NCBI GenBank assembly: GCA_947493495.1
Contig: CANLRN010000014.1
Location: 1 to 64,000, forward strand
Length of the DNA stretch: 64,000 bases
Direction of reading: 5' to 3'
From: an uncultured Aquimarina sp.
GTDB lineage: Bacteria > Bacteroidota > Bacteroidia > Flavobacteriales > Flavobacteriaceae
Part shown: positions 37,652 through 47,107 of the stretch, piece after piece
Numbering within the stretch: position 1 is the stretch's first letter
How the letters are laid out: each line of letters begins with the position of its first letter
Notes under the pieces: generated by a model
What the model was told of the DNA's origin: nothing
Databases searched by the model: none
What the model saw: the letters and a program-made list of their open reading frames with translations, nothing else
Program-made: the position numbers and the translations under genes

Positions 37652-39982
37652 CTAAAACCCTAATTCATCATCATCATTTACACCTATAGGAGTATTCTTT
37701 TTATAGGCTTCGCAATCTACTTCGATGGATAGATTTTCTGGTTTTTTGAAACCGCCTTTAGAGACTTTGAGTGTTTTATCGGCATAACACTTCCTCATAT
37801 ATATTGCCCATATAGGTAGGGCCATTGTAGCCCCTTGACCAAATCTAGTAGAGCTAAAATGTGTAGCTCTATCATCGCCTCCAACCCAAACTCCTGTGCA
37901 TAGATTAGGAACTATCCCCATAAACCAACCATCACTTTGGTTCTGAGTAGTTCCTGTTTTTCCTGCTATTGGATTGTTAAATTGGTAGGGATATCCTGTG
38001 ATCACATTTTTATAATCATATCGATTCGAGGGGCCACTTCTCAATCGAGCACCAGAACCTGATTGTGTAACGCCTTCCATAAGATTTAGTGTAACATACG
38101 CCGCTTCTTTACTGATCACATCTAAGGTTTCTGGTTCGAACTGATACAAAGTAGTTCCATTCTTATCTTCTATACTAGTGATCATTACTGGTTTATTGTA
38201 TACTCCTTCATTAGCAAATGTACTATAGGCACCTACCATCTCTATCAATTTTAGATCTACAGACCCTAAGGCTATCGAGGCTACCTCTACAATCTCGGAG
38301 GTTACTCCTGATCGTCTTGCTAATCTTACTATAGGTTTTGGACCTATTCTATCTATTAGACGTGCAGAGATAGTATTTACTGATTTTGCCAATGCTTTCT
38401 TTAGACTAAAATATCCTGTATATTTTCCATCACTGTTCTTTGGGGTCCAATCTTCGGTAACTCCGTGACTTCCTGCCGGAATGGTTATCTGAGATACTGG
38501 TAGTGTGTCACAAGGAGATAACTTTAGTTGATCAATAGCCGTAGCATATACAAAAGGCTTAAATGTTGATCCTACCTGCCTGGCACCTTGATACACTTGA
38601 TCGTATTGAAAATGTTTAATGTCTATGCCTCCTACCCATGCTTTTACTTGTCCAGTTTGTGGTTCCATAGAGAGCATCCCTGATCGTAAAAACCGCTTGT
38701 AATAATAAATAGAATCTCTAGGAGTCATAATCGTATCTATGTATCCTTTCCAAGAAAATATTTTCATTTCTGTTTTTTCATCAAAAGATTTCAGTATTTG
38801 ATCTTCACTTTTTCCTTGAGCCAACATTTTTTTTCTCCTTGCAGAACTCTTAACAGCTCTCCTGATAATGGCGTCTACTTCTGTTTTTGTTAAATCTCTA
38901 AAAGGAGATGTTTTATTTTTTAATTCTTGTTTATCAAACTCTTTTTGGAGATTAGACATGTGCATATGTACAGCTTCTTCTGCATTTTTTTGCATTCTAG
39001 AATCTATGGTTACATTAATTCTTAATCCATCTCTATATATATCATAGTATACATCATCGCCTTCTTCATTCTTTTTCTTTGGGTTGTTCTTCACCCATTT
39101 ACTCATCCAGCTTCTCACATATTCTCTAAAATATGTAGCAATCCCATCAGAATGTCCTTCGGGAGCATAATCTAATTTAAGTGGTAATTCTTGTAAGCTA
39201 TCTTTTTGCTGTGTAGTGATATATTCATACTTTGCCATCTGTGCTAATACTACATCTCTTCTGTTTTTTACCAATTCTGGCCTTCGCAATGGATTATATA
39301 ATGCTGAGTTTTTAAGCATTCCAACTAATACTGCTGCTTCTTCTTTTTTTAGTTTCTTAGGGCTTTTATTAAAATAGATCCTAGAAGCGGAACTAATACC
39401 TATCGCTTGGTTTAGAAAATCATATTTATTGAGATACATGGTCATGATCTCATCTTTGGTATATTGTCTTTCTAGACGAGTAGCAATTACCCATTCTTTT
39501 ATTTTCTGAGTATATCGCTGCCAGCCTCTGGATCGTTTTCCGGTAAACAATAATTTTGCAAGTTGTTGGGTAATGGTACTAGCGCCTCCTTTGGTTCCTA
39601 AAAAAGCAAAAGCACGTACGGTACCTCTAGCATCAATTCCTGAGTGATCATAATAACGAGCATCTTCTGTAGCGACCAAAGCATTTACTAGATCAGGTGC
39701 TAAATTATCAAAAGTAACTGGGGTACGATTTTCTTTAAAAAAAGTTCCTATTTGTTTTCCATCAGATGATATAATTTGTGTAGCTAAATCATTCTGAGGG
39801 TTTTCTAAATCTTTAAAATCTGGCATTTCTCCAAAAACTCCCCAACTAGCTAACAGAAATAATAGAATTACTACCAATACACCTACTCCAAAAGTAATCC
39901 AAAACCATTTAATATATGTAAACACATTTAATGGTGGTGTGTTTGATGTTTTTCTTGTTGATTTGGATGTTGCTTTAGCCAT
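37652..39982 (-). CDS. Class A penicillin-binding protein (PBP1a), first of a tandem pair
   Basis: 776 residues with the same order: membrane helix, GT51 (TEDARYYDHSGIDARGTVRA), transpeptidase with GSTFKPFVYATA, SVNTISARLIDR and GKTGTTQNQSDGWF. All catalytic residues are present, so both copies look active. Two bases after gldH, an arrangement (gldH then PBP1a) common in Flavobacteriia. The tails differ, acidic NDDDELGF here and NKKEKSELVF in the other. Confidence 0.93.
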   Translation of the reverse strand: MAKATSKSTRKTSNTPPLNVFTYIKWFWITFGVGVLVVILLFLLASWGVFGEMPDFKDLENPQNDLATQIISSDGKQIGTFFKENRTPVTFDNLAPDLVNALVATEDARYYDHSGIDARGTVRAFAFLGTKGGASTITQQLAKLLFTGKRSRGWQRYTQKIKEWVIATRLERQYTKDEIMTMYLNKYDFLNQAIGISSASRIYFNKSPKKLKKEEAAVLVGMLKNSALYNPLRRPELVKNRRDVVLAQMAKYEYITTQQKDSLQELPLKLDYAPEGHSDGIATYFREYVRSWMSKWVKNNPKKKNEEGDDVYYDIYRDGLRINVTIDSRMQKNAEEAVHMHMSNLQKEFDKQELKNKTSPFRDLTKTEVDAIIRRAVKSSARRKKMLAQGKSEDQILKSFDEKTEMKIFSWKGYIDTIMTPRDSIYYYKRFLRSGMLSMEPQTGQVKAWVGGIDIKHFQYDQVYQGARQVGSTFKPFVYATAIDQLKLSPCDTLPVSQITIPAGSHGVTEDWTPKNSDGKYTGYFSLKKALAKSVNTISARLIDRIGPKPIVRLARRSGVTSEIVEVASIALGSVDLKLIEMVGAYSTFANEGVYNKPVMITSIEDKNGTTLYQFEPETLDVISKEAAYVTLNLMEGVTQSGSGARLRSGPSNRYDYKNVITGYPYQFNNPIAGKTGTTQNQSDGWFMGIVPNLCTGVWVGGDDRATHFSSTRFGQGATMALPIWAIYMRKCYADKTLKVSKGGFKKPENLSIEVDCEAYKKNTPIGVNDDDELGF

Positions 39983-39984
39983 AT

Positions 39985-40476
39985 CTAAGGGTTTTGTGCG
40001 TACTCTATTCTAAAACCTATATCGGTTATTCCTTCTAATGAGCGTATCCCATTTACTTCGCCATTTTTACGCATAGCATGTTGTAATTCTATGGTATACA
40101 CTCCTTTTTCGTAAAACCGAACGCCTTCTTTGTACCAGAGTTTGTTCTCTTTTGTATCCGTGAATCCTGTTCCTAACCAATCGCCATTAGGCTGTGCCAT
40201 TTCATATTCTAGGGTATCTGTAACAATTTTCCCATTCGGAAATCTCATTTTACTGATCAAAAATAAATTACTGTATGGGTATTCATTAGTATTCCTGACA
40301 TTGATAAACAAATTGTATTGCTTAATACTATCTAATTCTGGCAATACGAATTGCATTATATCACTTGCCTCCCAAGATCCTGGAACCGTTTTATACTCAT
40401 CAAACAATTGCTTGTTATCGCAAGAAATTATGCTAATAATTATAAAAAGAAGTGCCAAAAATCTAATTTTTATCAT
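39985..40476 (-). CDS. gldH: Gliding motility lipoprotein GldH
   Basis: The ORF track starts at 40662, but the extension overlaps the C-terminal Lys-rich tail of the upstream gene; MIKIRFLALLFIIISIISCD at 40476 is a proper lipoprotein signal with lipobox and gives 163 residues, the usual size. The mature part (YKTVPGSWEASDIMQFVLPELD, NEYPYSNLFLISKMRFPNG, LEYEMAQPNGDWLGTGFTD) is GldH. Needed for gliding in Flavobacterium. Overlaps the upstream gene by 14 bp. Confidence 0.92.
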   Translation of the reverse strand: MIKIRFLALLFIIISIISCDNKQLFDEYKTVPGSWEASDIMQFVLPELDSIKQYNLFINVRNTNEYPYSNLFLISKMRFPNGKIVTDTLEYEMAQPNGDWLGTGFTDTKENKLWYKEGVRFYEKGVYTIELQHAMRKNGEVNGIRSLEGITDIGFRIEYAQNP

Positions 40477-41743
40477 TATTTTTTTTCTGTTGAGGTTTTC
40501 GTTTTCTATTACGTTGATTGTTTTTGTTATTAGAATTTTTGGGTTTTTTATTTCCTTCTTTTTGTTTTTCTGTAACAACATTCTGTTTTTTAGAAGGTCT
40601 TTTTGTTTTATTTTGATTTCGATTTTTCTTCCTTCTTCTATTGCTTCTTTTGGGGCGATCAAATCGAGTTAAACTGTCTTGTCCTACAACGTTTTCAAAT
40701 TCTATTTTAGTATCTTGTAATAATTCTGATGCAAATTCTTCGAGGCTAGGAATTTTTTCATTTTTGGTATTGGCCTCTATAATTTCATTGGCATGATCAA
40801 CAGATATCTTATGCCAATTCATCCATTCTCCTTCATAAGCATACCATAGATGTCCTTTGAAAATATCTATTTTCTGGCACACAGCTATTCCTTTTTCTGT
40901 CTGTAGTTTGATTTCTGTTTTAGGAAATTCTTTTAATGCATCGATATAGGCGTCCAATTCATAATTAAGACAGCATTTCAATTTACCACACTGTCCCGCT
41001 AATTTCTGAGGATTTAATGATAATTGCTGATATCTAGCTGCGCTTGTATTCACGGATCTAAAATCTGTAAGCCAGGTAGAACAACACAATTCTCTCCCAC
41101 AAGACCCTATACCTCCTAATCTAGCGGCTTCTTGTCGAAATCCTATTTGACGCATCTCAATTCGTGTACTAAATTCTTTTGCGAATTCTTTGATCAATTG
41201 CCTAAAATCTACACGTTCTTCTGCTGTGTAATAGAACGTACATTTGGAGCCATCTCCCTGAAATTCTATATCAGAGATTTTCATCTGTAGTTGTAATCGA
41301 ATAGCAATTTCTCTAGATCTAACCTGAATGGATTTTTCTCTATTTCTTACTTTTTGCCATGTGTCTATATCTTTCTGAGAGGCTTTTCTACATATTTTTT
41401 TAACTTCTTCGCTGTCTATTTCTATTTTCTTCTTCTTCATTTGTATGCGAACCAGTTCTCCAGTGAGTGTCACAATACCTATATCATAGCCCGATGTAGA
41501 TTCTGTAGCGACAATATCACCAATATGTAAAGAGAGATTATTTACATTTTTAAAAAAGCTTTTTCTCCCGTTTTTAAACCGTACTTCTATACAATGAAAC
41601 GGTGTTGCACCGCTAGGAAGAGACATATTAGATAACCAATCAAAAACAGTTAGTTTATTACAACCATCTGTACCACAGGTTCCATTATTCTTACACCCTT
41701 TCGGCTGCCCTTCTTTATTGGATGAACAACTATTGCATCCCAT
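40463..41743 (-). CDS. ricT: PSP1-domain protein, RicT-like
   Basis: 426 residues. PSP1 domain (VEVRFKNGRKSFFKNV ... AARLGGIGSCGRELCCSTWL ... GQCGKLKCCLNYE) with the paired-cysteine motifs that in Bacillus RicT help hold iron-sulfur clusters; an extra N-terminal Cys cluster (CNSCSSNKE...CKNNGTC). The last ~75 residues are almost all Lys, Asn, Arg and Gln, a disordered tail. In Flavobacteriia it regularly precedes gldH. Function beyond the Bacillus analogy (RNA processing regulator) not established. Confidence 0.85.
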   Translation of the reverse strand: MGCNSCSSNKEGQPKGCKNNGTCGTDGCNKLTVFDWLSNMSLPSGATPFHCIEVRFKNGRKSFFKNVNNLSLHIGDIVATESTSGYDIGIVTLTGELVRIQMKKKKIEIDSEEVKKICRKASQKDIDTWQKVRNREKSIQVRSREIAIRLQLQMKISDIEFQGDGSKCTFYYTAEERVDFRQLIKEFAKEFSTRIEMRQIGFRQEAARLGGIGSCGRELCCSTWLTDFRSVNTSAARYQQLSLNPQKLAGQCGKLKCCLNYELDAYIDALKEFPKTEIKLQTEKGIAVCQKIDIFKGHLWYAYEGEWMNWHKISVDHANEIIEANTKNEKIPSLEEFASELLQDTKIEFENVVGQDSLTRFDRPKRSNRRRKKNRNQNKTKRPSKKQNVVTEKQKEGNKKPKNSNNKNNQRNRKRKPQQKKNNDKN

Positions 41744-41890
41744 ATCCTGTCTTATATTGAAATTTGTTTACGTATAAGAACGCAACAAATATGATTCTTA
41801 CTTTGGTTAGACATTCTACACATCTAACATCCCAATCGATAAATATACTATGATTTCTTTTAATACCATAGTATCTATATCATTTTAGTA

Positions 41891-42922
41891 TTACTGCTTA
41901 TATTTTAAAACTTCTGAACGCCCTTTTTTAAATATTTTGTTACTATTTCCTTTCCCTTTCCTTAATGCTTTTTGTTGCTCATAGGGCAAGCTATTTATTT
42001 CTTGGCATTCTATAGAACAGCAATTATCCATGGTAGTTGCACAGGTTTCGCACTGTATAAACAATAAATGACAGGCTTCATTCTCGCAATTAACATGTAT
42101 ATCGCAGGGGTTGCCACATTGATGACAATTAGCTATGACATCTTCTGTGATTCGTTCTGATCTTCTATGATCAAATACAAAATTCTTCCCTCTAAATTTA
42201 TTTTCTAAACCTTCAGTCTCTACCTGTCTTGCATATTCTATAATCCCACCTTCTAATTGATAAACATTCTTAAACCCCTTATGTTTATAGTATGCACTTG
42301 CCTTTTCGCATCGAATTCCTCCTGTACAATACATGACCAATTTTTTATCCTCTTTATGATCTTTTAGATCTTCTTCAATGATATCCAAAGAATCTCTGAA
42401 GGTATCTACATCTGGAGTTATTGCCCCTTTAAAATGTCCGATCTCACTCTCGTAATGATTACGCATATCAACCAATACAGTATCTGGATCTTCTATCAAT
42501 TCATTGAATTGAGCAGCGTTTACGTGGACTCCTTTATTAGTGACATCAAAAGTATCATCATTAAGTCCATCGGCAACGATTTTGTGTCGAATCTTTACCT
42601 TTAATTTAAGAAATGATTTTATATCCTGTTCTCGAGCAATATTAAGGCGTACATTTTCTAAAAAAGAAATACTATCTAGGTGTTTCTTAAAAGTTTCAAA
42701 GGTTGGTGCAGGAACAGAAAGTTGTCCATTAATCCCCTCGTTTGCTACATAAATCCGACCTAGTACATCTAATTCATTCCAATGAATAAAAAGATGATTC
42801 CTAAAAATTTCGACGTTCCCAATATGCGCATATTGATAGAAAGAGAGTGTAAGACGTTCTGTACCTGTTTCATCTATAAGTGCAGCTCTCTCTTTAGCGC
42901 TTAATGTATTGTACAGTTGCAT
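41891..42922 (-). CDS. trhO: tRNA uridine(34) hydroxylase TrhO (rhodanese domain)
   Basis: 343 residues: N-terminal acylphosphatase-like domain (HWNELDVLGRIYVANEGINGQLS), rhodanese domain with active-site loop MYCTGGIRCEKASAYY, and a C-terminal cysteine-rich part (CHQCGNPCDIHVNCENEACHLLF, CETCATTMDNCC). This is the YceA/TrhO layout; the enzyme hydroxylates U34 of certain tRNAs using oxygen. Single gene. Confidence 0.92.
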   Translation of the reverse strand: MQLYNTLSAKERAALIDETGTERLTLSFYQYAHIGNVEIFRNHLFIHWNELDVLGRIYVANEGINGQLSVPAPTFETFKKHLDSISFLENVRLNIAREQDIKSFLKLKVKIRHKIVADGLNDDTFDVTNKGVHVNAAQFNELIEDPDTVLVDMRNHYESEIGHFKGAITPDVDTFRDSLDIIEEDLKDHKEDKKLVMYCTGGIRCEKASAYYKHKGFKNVYQLEGGIIEYARQVETEGLENKFRGKNFVFDHRRSERITEDVIANCHQCGNPCDIHVNCENEACHLLFIQCETCATTMDNCCSIECQEINSLPYEQQKALRKGKGNSNKIFKKGRSEVLKYKQ

Positions 42923-43011
42923 GCTATACTAATTTTAAGTTAAAGAAATTGTTTTATCAATGACAAAAGTACGAATCATAGTGAAATATACAAGAGTAGT
43001 AATTTTTAGAA

Positions 43012-43050
43012 TAAAAAAATGCCTCAGCAATTTGCCGAGGCATTTTTTTA
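43012..43050. terminator. Bidirectional terminator, copy 1 of an inverted pair
   Basis: Stem ATGCCTC(A/G)GCAA / TTGCCGAGGCAT with A7 before and T7 after, so it works on both strands. It ends the lipoprotein gene (minus strand, 13 bp away). Its reverse complement recurs at 44190 with only a three-base loop difference. Confidence 0.85.
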
Positions 43051-43063
43051 TTTTAAATTTTTT

Positions 43064-44050
43064 CTAAAAAAATGCTGCTCCATAACTATTAACAAATGTA
43101 CCTTCTAGTACAGTTGTAATTACCACAGAAATTTCTCCATACCTTGGTTCATACTTATCTGTTCCATTAAGTTCTGCTAGTGGACCCGAATATATCCTCA
43201 TGGTATCATCGAAAATTCCAGTAGGAAAATAAATCGTGCGCCCCTTTCCAAATCCTGTTGTAGCATTTTTATAATATACAGAACTGTCAGGTCCGACTAC
43301 TAAACTAGGATATAAAATAGGGATTCCATTTATAATTAAATAAAGCCCATATTGAGTAAAATATTGATTTGAAAGATCAGGAAGAATACCTGTGTGATAG
43401 GTCATCCCTATGATTGGATTACTTGTGACAACAACTCCTTCTACAAGTACAGGTGGAGCAAATTTTTCAGAAAAAGAATTTTTAAGCTTTAGGTTTTCTT
43501 TATTTACCAATACTTCTCCACTCTCATTAAGGATTTCAGACATATCCTTATCATAAATGGAAACAGTTGTGAAATCTGTTTTTACTAAAAAATCAGAATA
43601 CTTATTCGATAAAGCTTTTGCTTTTAAAGGATCTAAAAGTTTTAATGATTCAATCTCATCAACTATACTCTGTAAACTAGTGAAATTAAATCTTTCTCTT
43701 AGTTCATAAATCGCATTTAATCTTTCAGTATGATAAAACTTTGCGTTTTCCAGAAGTATATTTTCATCTATCAATAAAGGTTTTGAATCTGATTCTGCAC
43801 TTTTTATCAAATCCTCAGGAGTAGGTTTTGTTAAATTATTATGAAGAAGAATTTTTTCAAAAATATCAGCATTCTGATTCTTTTTAAATTCAATAATTTC
43901 TTGAATTTTACCTTCCATTTCATTCTGATTATCAAACTCCATAACAGAAGCGTTTTGCACTGTTTCTATAGTTTCTATTTCATCTTTATTACAAGAAACT
44001 GTTAGAGTTGCCATAATTACTAATACTAAATAATACTTTAATTTTTTCAT
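43064..44050 (-). CDS. Lipoprotein of unknown function
   Basis: Start moved from 44116 to MKKLKYYLVLVIMATLTVSC at 44050, a classical lipoprotein signal; the upstream extension has no such role. The 328-residue product has a helical N-terminal half rich in Leu/Asn/Lys/Glu and a C-terminal half with Gly/Tyr/Pro-rich segments (ITVVLEGTFVNSYGAAFF end). No family recognised. Enclosed between inverted copies of one terminator. Confidence 0.65.
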   Translation of the reverse strand: MKKLKYYLVLVIMATLTVSCNKDEIETIETVQNASVMEFDNQNEMEGKIQEIIEFKKNQNADIFEKILLHNNLTKPTPEDLIKSAESDSKPLLIDENILLENAKFYHTERLNAIYELRERFNFTSLQSIVDEIESLKLLDPLKAKALSNKYSDFLVKTDFTTVSIYDKDMSEILNESGEVLVNKENLKLKNSFSEKFAPPVLVEGVVVTSNPIIGMTYHTGILPDLSNQYFTQYGLYLIINGIPILYPSLVVGPDSSVYYKNATTGFGKGRTIYFPTGIFDDTMRIYSGPLAELNGTDKYEPRYGEISVVITTVLEGTFVNSYGAAFF

Positions 44051-44603
44051 GATTAGGTTTGTTTTAATAAAAATTAATTTGTGTTTAAATGATGTAAAAT
44101 TGATTACACTTATCACTTAATTACAGTTCATCCCTATTTGTTACCTAAAAAATGCAGAAAAAATGTTAAAAAAAATAATCAAAGAAAAAATGCCTCGGCA
44201 AATTATGCTGAGGCATTTTTTGGGCTAATTCGTTATTACTAATTTATAGCGTCTTTATAGACTAGTATATTGACAATAACGAAGCTAACCCCCTTCTACT
44301 ATACAATTACTAATTTTAGTAATCGTATGACCATAAAGGTTATGTCTTACGACTCTTTTAAGAAATTTCATGCATCTTCACTCTTCATTGTTTGTTCATT
44401 GTTTGCTTTAATACTTAGATGTAGAAAAAAGTAAAGGGTTGCGTCAATAAATTAAAAAAATCTTTCTCAAAAAAATAAAGTAAAAATAAGTACTCTAACT
44501 ACTATTGTTAATAAATTAGTTCGCTAAGAGTAATTTTTAAAATGTGTATACAAAAAACTTATAGTATTTTAGCCAAAATTCAATAATAAAAGAAAGTAAA
44601 CGC
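44051..44603. other. 553-bp gap between lipoprotein and recA
   Basis: Holds the second terminator copy (44184-44221), an inverted repeat TTCGTTATT / AATAACGAA at 44229-44283, and AT-rich sequence with the recA promoter presumably near 44500-44590. No ORF and no clear TAnnTTTG box picked out. Confidence 0.4.
44184..44221. terminator. Terminator-like hairpin, copy 2 of an inverted pair
   Basis: Stem TGCCTC(G/A)GCA around AATTA with A-run before and T6 after. It is the reverse complement of the hairpin at 43019-43043 apart from three loop bases. It lies upstream of the lipoprotein gene, where no transcript that it could end is obvious. Confidence 0.75.
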
Positions 44604-45617
44604 ATGAGTACGGACAAAGAAAAAGAGGCAAAACTAAAAGCGTTAAAACTAACTTTAGACAAGCTGGACAAAGCCTATGGTAAGGGGACAGTAATGAAAA
44701 TGAGTGATGATGCTGTACAAGAAGTAGAAGTCATTTCTACAGGATCATTAGGATTAGATTTGGCACTTGGTGTTGGCGGGTATCCTAGAGGTAGAGTCGT
44801 AGAAATTTTTGGCCCAGAATCTTCTGGTAAAACTACATTAACATTACACGCTATAGCACAAGCACAAAAAGCAGGAGGGATTGCCGCTTTTATAGATGCA
44901 GAACATGCATTTGACCGTTTTTATGCGGAAAAACTAGGAGTTGATATTGATAACCTTATCATTTCTCAACCGGATCATGGAGAACAAGCATTAGAGATTA
45001 CTGATAATTTAATCCGATCGGGGGCTATTGATATCATTGTTATTGATTCTGTAGCGGCACTGACTCCAAAAAGTGAAATTGAAGGTGAAATGGGAGACTC
45101 TAAAATGGGGTTACACGCCCGATTAATGTCTCAAGCCCTGAGAAAATTAACGAGTTCTATCAGTAAAACAAATTGTACAGTGATTTTTATCAATCAACTA
45201 CGAGAAAAAATTGGTGTTATGTTTGGTAATCCAGAAACAACTACTGGAGGTAATGCCTTAAAATTTTATGCCTCTGTTCGATTAGATATTCGCCGATCTA
45301 CACAGATTAAAGATAGCAATAGTGAGGTACAGGGTAATAAAACCCGCGTAAAAGTTGTAAAAAATAAAGTAGCACCTCCATTTAGAACTGCAGAATTTGA
45401 TATTATGTATGGTGCTGGTATATCCAAAACTGGAGAAATCATAGATATCGGCGTTAATTATGAGATCGTTAAAAAAAGTGGCTCTTGGTTTAGCTATCAA
45501 GACACAAAGCTAGGGCAAGGACGTGATGCTGTAAAAGCGTTATTAAATGACAATCCAGAATTGATGGAAGAACTCGAAGAAAAAATTAAAGAGGCTATTA
45601 AAATTGTAAACGAATAA
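44604..45617 (+). CDS. recA: Recombinase RecA
   Basis: 337 residues with YGKGTVMKM, Walker [29 protein letters not shown], Walker [11 protein letters not shown] and the L2-region [22 protein letters not shown]. Complete, with normal length. Binds ssDNA for strand exchange and, where LexA exists, SOS induction. Own terminator at 45641. Confidence 0.97.
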   Translation: MSTDKEKEAKLKALKLTLDKLDKAYGKGTVMKMSDDAVQEVEVISTGSLGLDLALGVGGYPRGRVVEIFGPESSGKTTLTLHAIAQAQKAGGIAAFIDAEHAFDRFYAEKLGVDIDNLIISQPDHGEQALEITDNLIRSGAIDIIVIDSVAALTPKSEIEGEMGDSKMGLHARLMSQALRKLTSSISKTNCTVIFINQLREKIGVMFGNPETTTGGNALKFYASVRLDIRRSTQIKDSNSEVQGNKTRVKVVKNKVAPPFRTAEFDIMYGAGISKTGEIIDIGVNYEIVKKSGSWFSYQDTKLGQGRDAVKALLNDNPELMEELEEKIKEAIKIVNE

Positions 45618-45640
45618 TCAAATATTCTTTCACCCTATAA

Positions 45641-45667
45641 AAAATCCCGATAGTATCGGGATTTTTT
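45641..45667 (+). terminator. recA terminator
   Basis: AAAATCCCGATA / TATCGGGATTTTTT, 24 bp beyond the recA stop. Confidence 0.9.
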
Positions 45668-45672
45668 ATATA

Positions 45673-45995
45673 TTAAACCTAGATTATGCGTTAGAACTTC
45701 GTTATGAGTCAATCATATACAATAAATACTAGTGTTTTCTTAATTTTAGCATAGCACCGTATTCTGTGATTATTAAAAAATACAGTTTACATTAGTATTT
45801 GCAATAGATCATAGACACAATAGATTTTTTAATGCATAATCTGGGCAATGTCGTTAAGTTAAACTTTATCATTGTCAGTCTGAGCCTGTCGAAGACCATC
45901 CTAACCTTCGTTTTTGATTCCACTTCGACAGGCTCAGTGTGAAAAAACAGATGTTTTTTTGAGCTTAACTTAACGACATTGATAATCTGGGTTAA
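45673..45995. repeat. Palindromic repeat element, family B, copy 2 (interrupted)
   Basis: Ends TTAAACCTAGATTATGCGTT and, reversed, TTAACCCAGATTATGCATTA. The inner AATACTAGTGTTTTCTTAAT and GCATAGCACCG segments match the copy at 25842. The right end is split by the family A element (45846-45981) and its 10-bp duplication; removing these restores the terminal repeat. No ORF. Confidence 0.75.
45846..45981. mobile_element. MITE-like element, family A, copy 2
   Basis: 136 bp, same terminal CAATGTCGTTAAGTTAA and GAGC(C/T)TGTCGAAGACCATC core as the copy at 10032. Flanked by the 10-bp direct repeat ATAATCTGGG (45836-45845 and 45982-45991). A fresh-looking insertion within the end of a family B element. 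Non-autonomous: no ORF. Confidence 0.9.
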
Positions 45996-46103
45996 ACTGC
46001 GGTTGTACGATTTTTTTCAAAATTATACCTAATTCACACGCAACCCAATCTATCGCCCTGCATCTATATTAAAAAAAAGGTATGTAATACCCTAATAGTA
46101 ATT

Positions 46104-46526
46104 ATGATGAAGAAGTATGTAATATTTATATTGCTGATCGCAACAACCATTATGACAGGTTGCTTACAAGATGATGATGATATTCTTTTTTCTTATGAAA
46201 GAGTACCTATAGAAGAAGTCGATATCCCTGATGAATTTACAAGAGGACAAACAACAGAAATTACTGTTTCGTATTTTAGACCCACTGATTGTCATTCATT
46301 TAGTGGATTTGATTATGATCGTTTATCTAATGAACGTACTGTATCTGTAGTAAATGTATTTATTGAAAAAGCCTCTTGCCAAGAATTACAACAAGCAGAT
46401 ATGATTGAGCAATCTTTTAGATTTATTGTAGGATCAGAAGATTCTTATGTGTTTAGATTTTGGCAAGGAAGAGATGATCAAGGTGAAAATCAATTTTTAA
46501 TTGTTGAAGTTCCCGTGGTTGAATAA
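46104..46526 (+). CDS. Small lipoprotein of unknown function
   Basis: 140 residues with lipoprotein signal (FILLIATTIMTGCLQDD). An acidic stretch follows, then a compact beta-rich domain with a conserved-looking Cys pair (TDCHSFSGF, KASCQEL). No family named. 32 bp before a sigma-factor gene and probably its operon partner. Confidence 0.65.
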   Translation: MMKKYVIFILLIATTIMTGCLQDDDDILFSYERVPIEEVDIPDEFTRGQTTEITVSYFRPTDCHSFSGFDYDRLSNERTVSVVNVFIEKASCQELQQADMIEQSFRFIVGSEDSYVFRFWQGRDDQGENQFLIVEVPVVE

Positions 46527-46558
46527 CTGAAAAATATTAATTAAAATAGAGACTGTAA

Positions 46559-47107
46559 GTGAGCTTAGACCAACTCATAAAAGATTGTAAAAGACAAGAT
46601 CTTAAAGCTCAAGAACAGTTGTATAGATTATATGGTAGTAAATTATTTTCAATCTGCCTTAAATACTCTAACAACTATTCAAGTGCCGAAGACACTTTGC
46701 AAGATGCCTTTATTACTATATTTAGCAAAATTGATCAATATAAAGGAGAAGGTTCTTTTGAAGGATGGATAAAAAGGATTACTATTAATACAGCATTACA
46801 AAAATTTCGAAAACAAAAAGTTTTTGAGATTATTGGAGAGGAACAATTAGAAGAAATAGAAATAGAAATAGATGAAGATACTGTCTCTTTAGAATATCTT
46901 TTGGAGATTATCCAACAACTCCCCGATAGATATAGATTGGTATTTAATCTATATGTGTTAGATGGGTATTCCCACAAAGAAATTGCAGAGATGTTAACCA
47001 TTTCCGCAGGCACTTCTAAATCTAATTTAGCAAGAGCAAGAAATATTTTAAAACAAAAAATTGAAACCAACCAAGAACCAACCAAGGTTCGATTAAATGA
47101 AGGATGA
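46559..47107 (+). CDS. ECF-type RNA polymerase sigma factor
   Basis: 182 residues from GTG. Region 2 (SICLKYSNNYSSAEDTLQDAFITIFSKIDQYKGEGSFEGWIKRI) and region 4 (LPDRYRLVFNLYVLDGYSHKEIAEMLTISAGTSKSNLARAR) are typical of sigma-70 family group 4. The four-base overlap with the next gene, whose N-terminus resembles an anti-sigma anchor, suggests the pair acts together. Confidence 0.9.
   Translation: MSLDQLIKDCKRQDLKAQEQLYRLYGSKLFSICLKYSNNYSSAEDTLQDAFITIFSKIDQYKGEGSFEGWIKRITINTALQKFRKQKVFEIIGEEQLEEIEIEIDEDTVSLEYLLEIIQQLPDRYRLVFNLYVLDGYSHKEIAEMLTISAGTSKSNLARARNILKQKIETNQEPTKVRLNEG

Noticed and set aside
40477-40662. Extended N-terminus of gldH in the ORF track
   Set aside because: It is the Lys/Asn-rich tail of the upstream gene in another frame; the lipoprotein signal starts at 40476.
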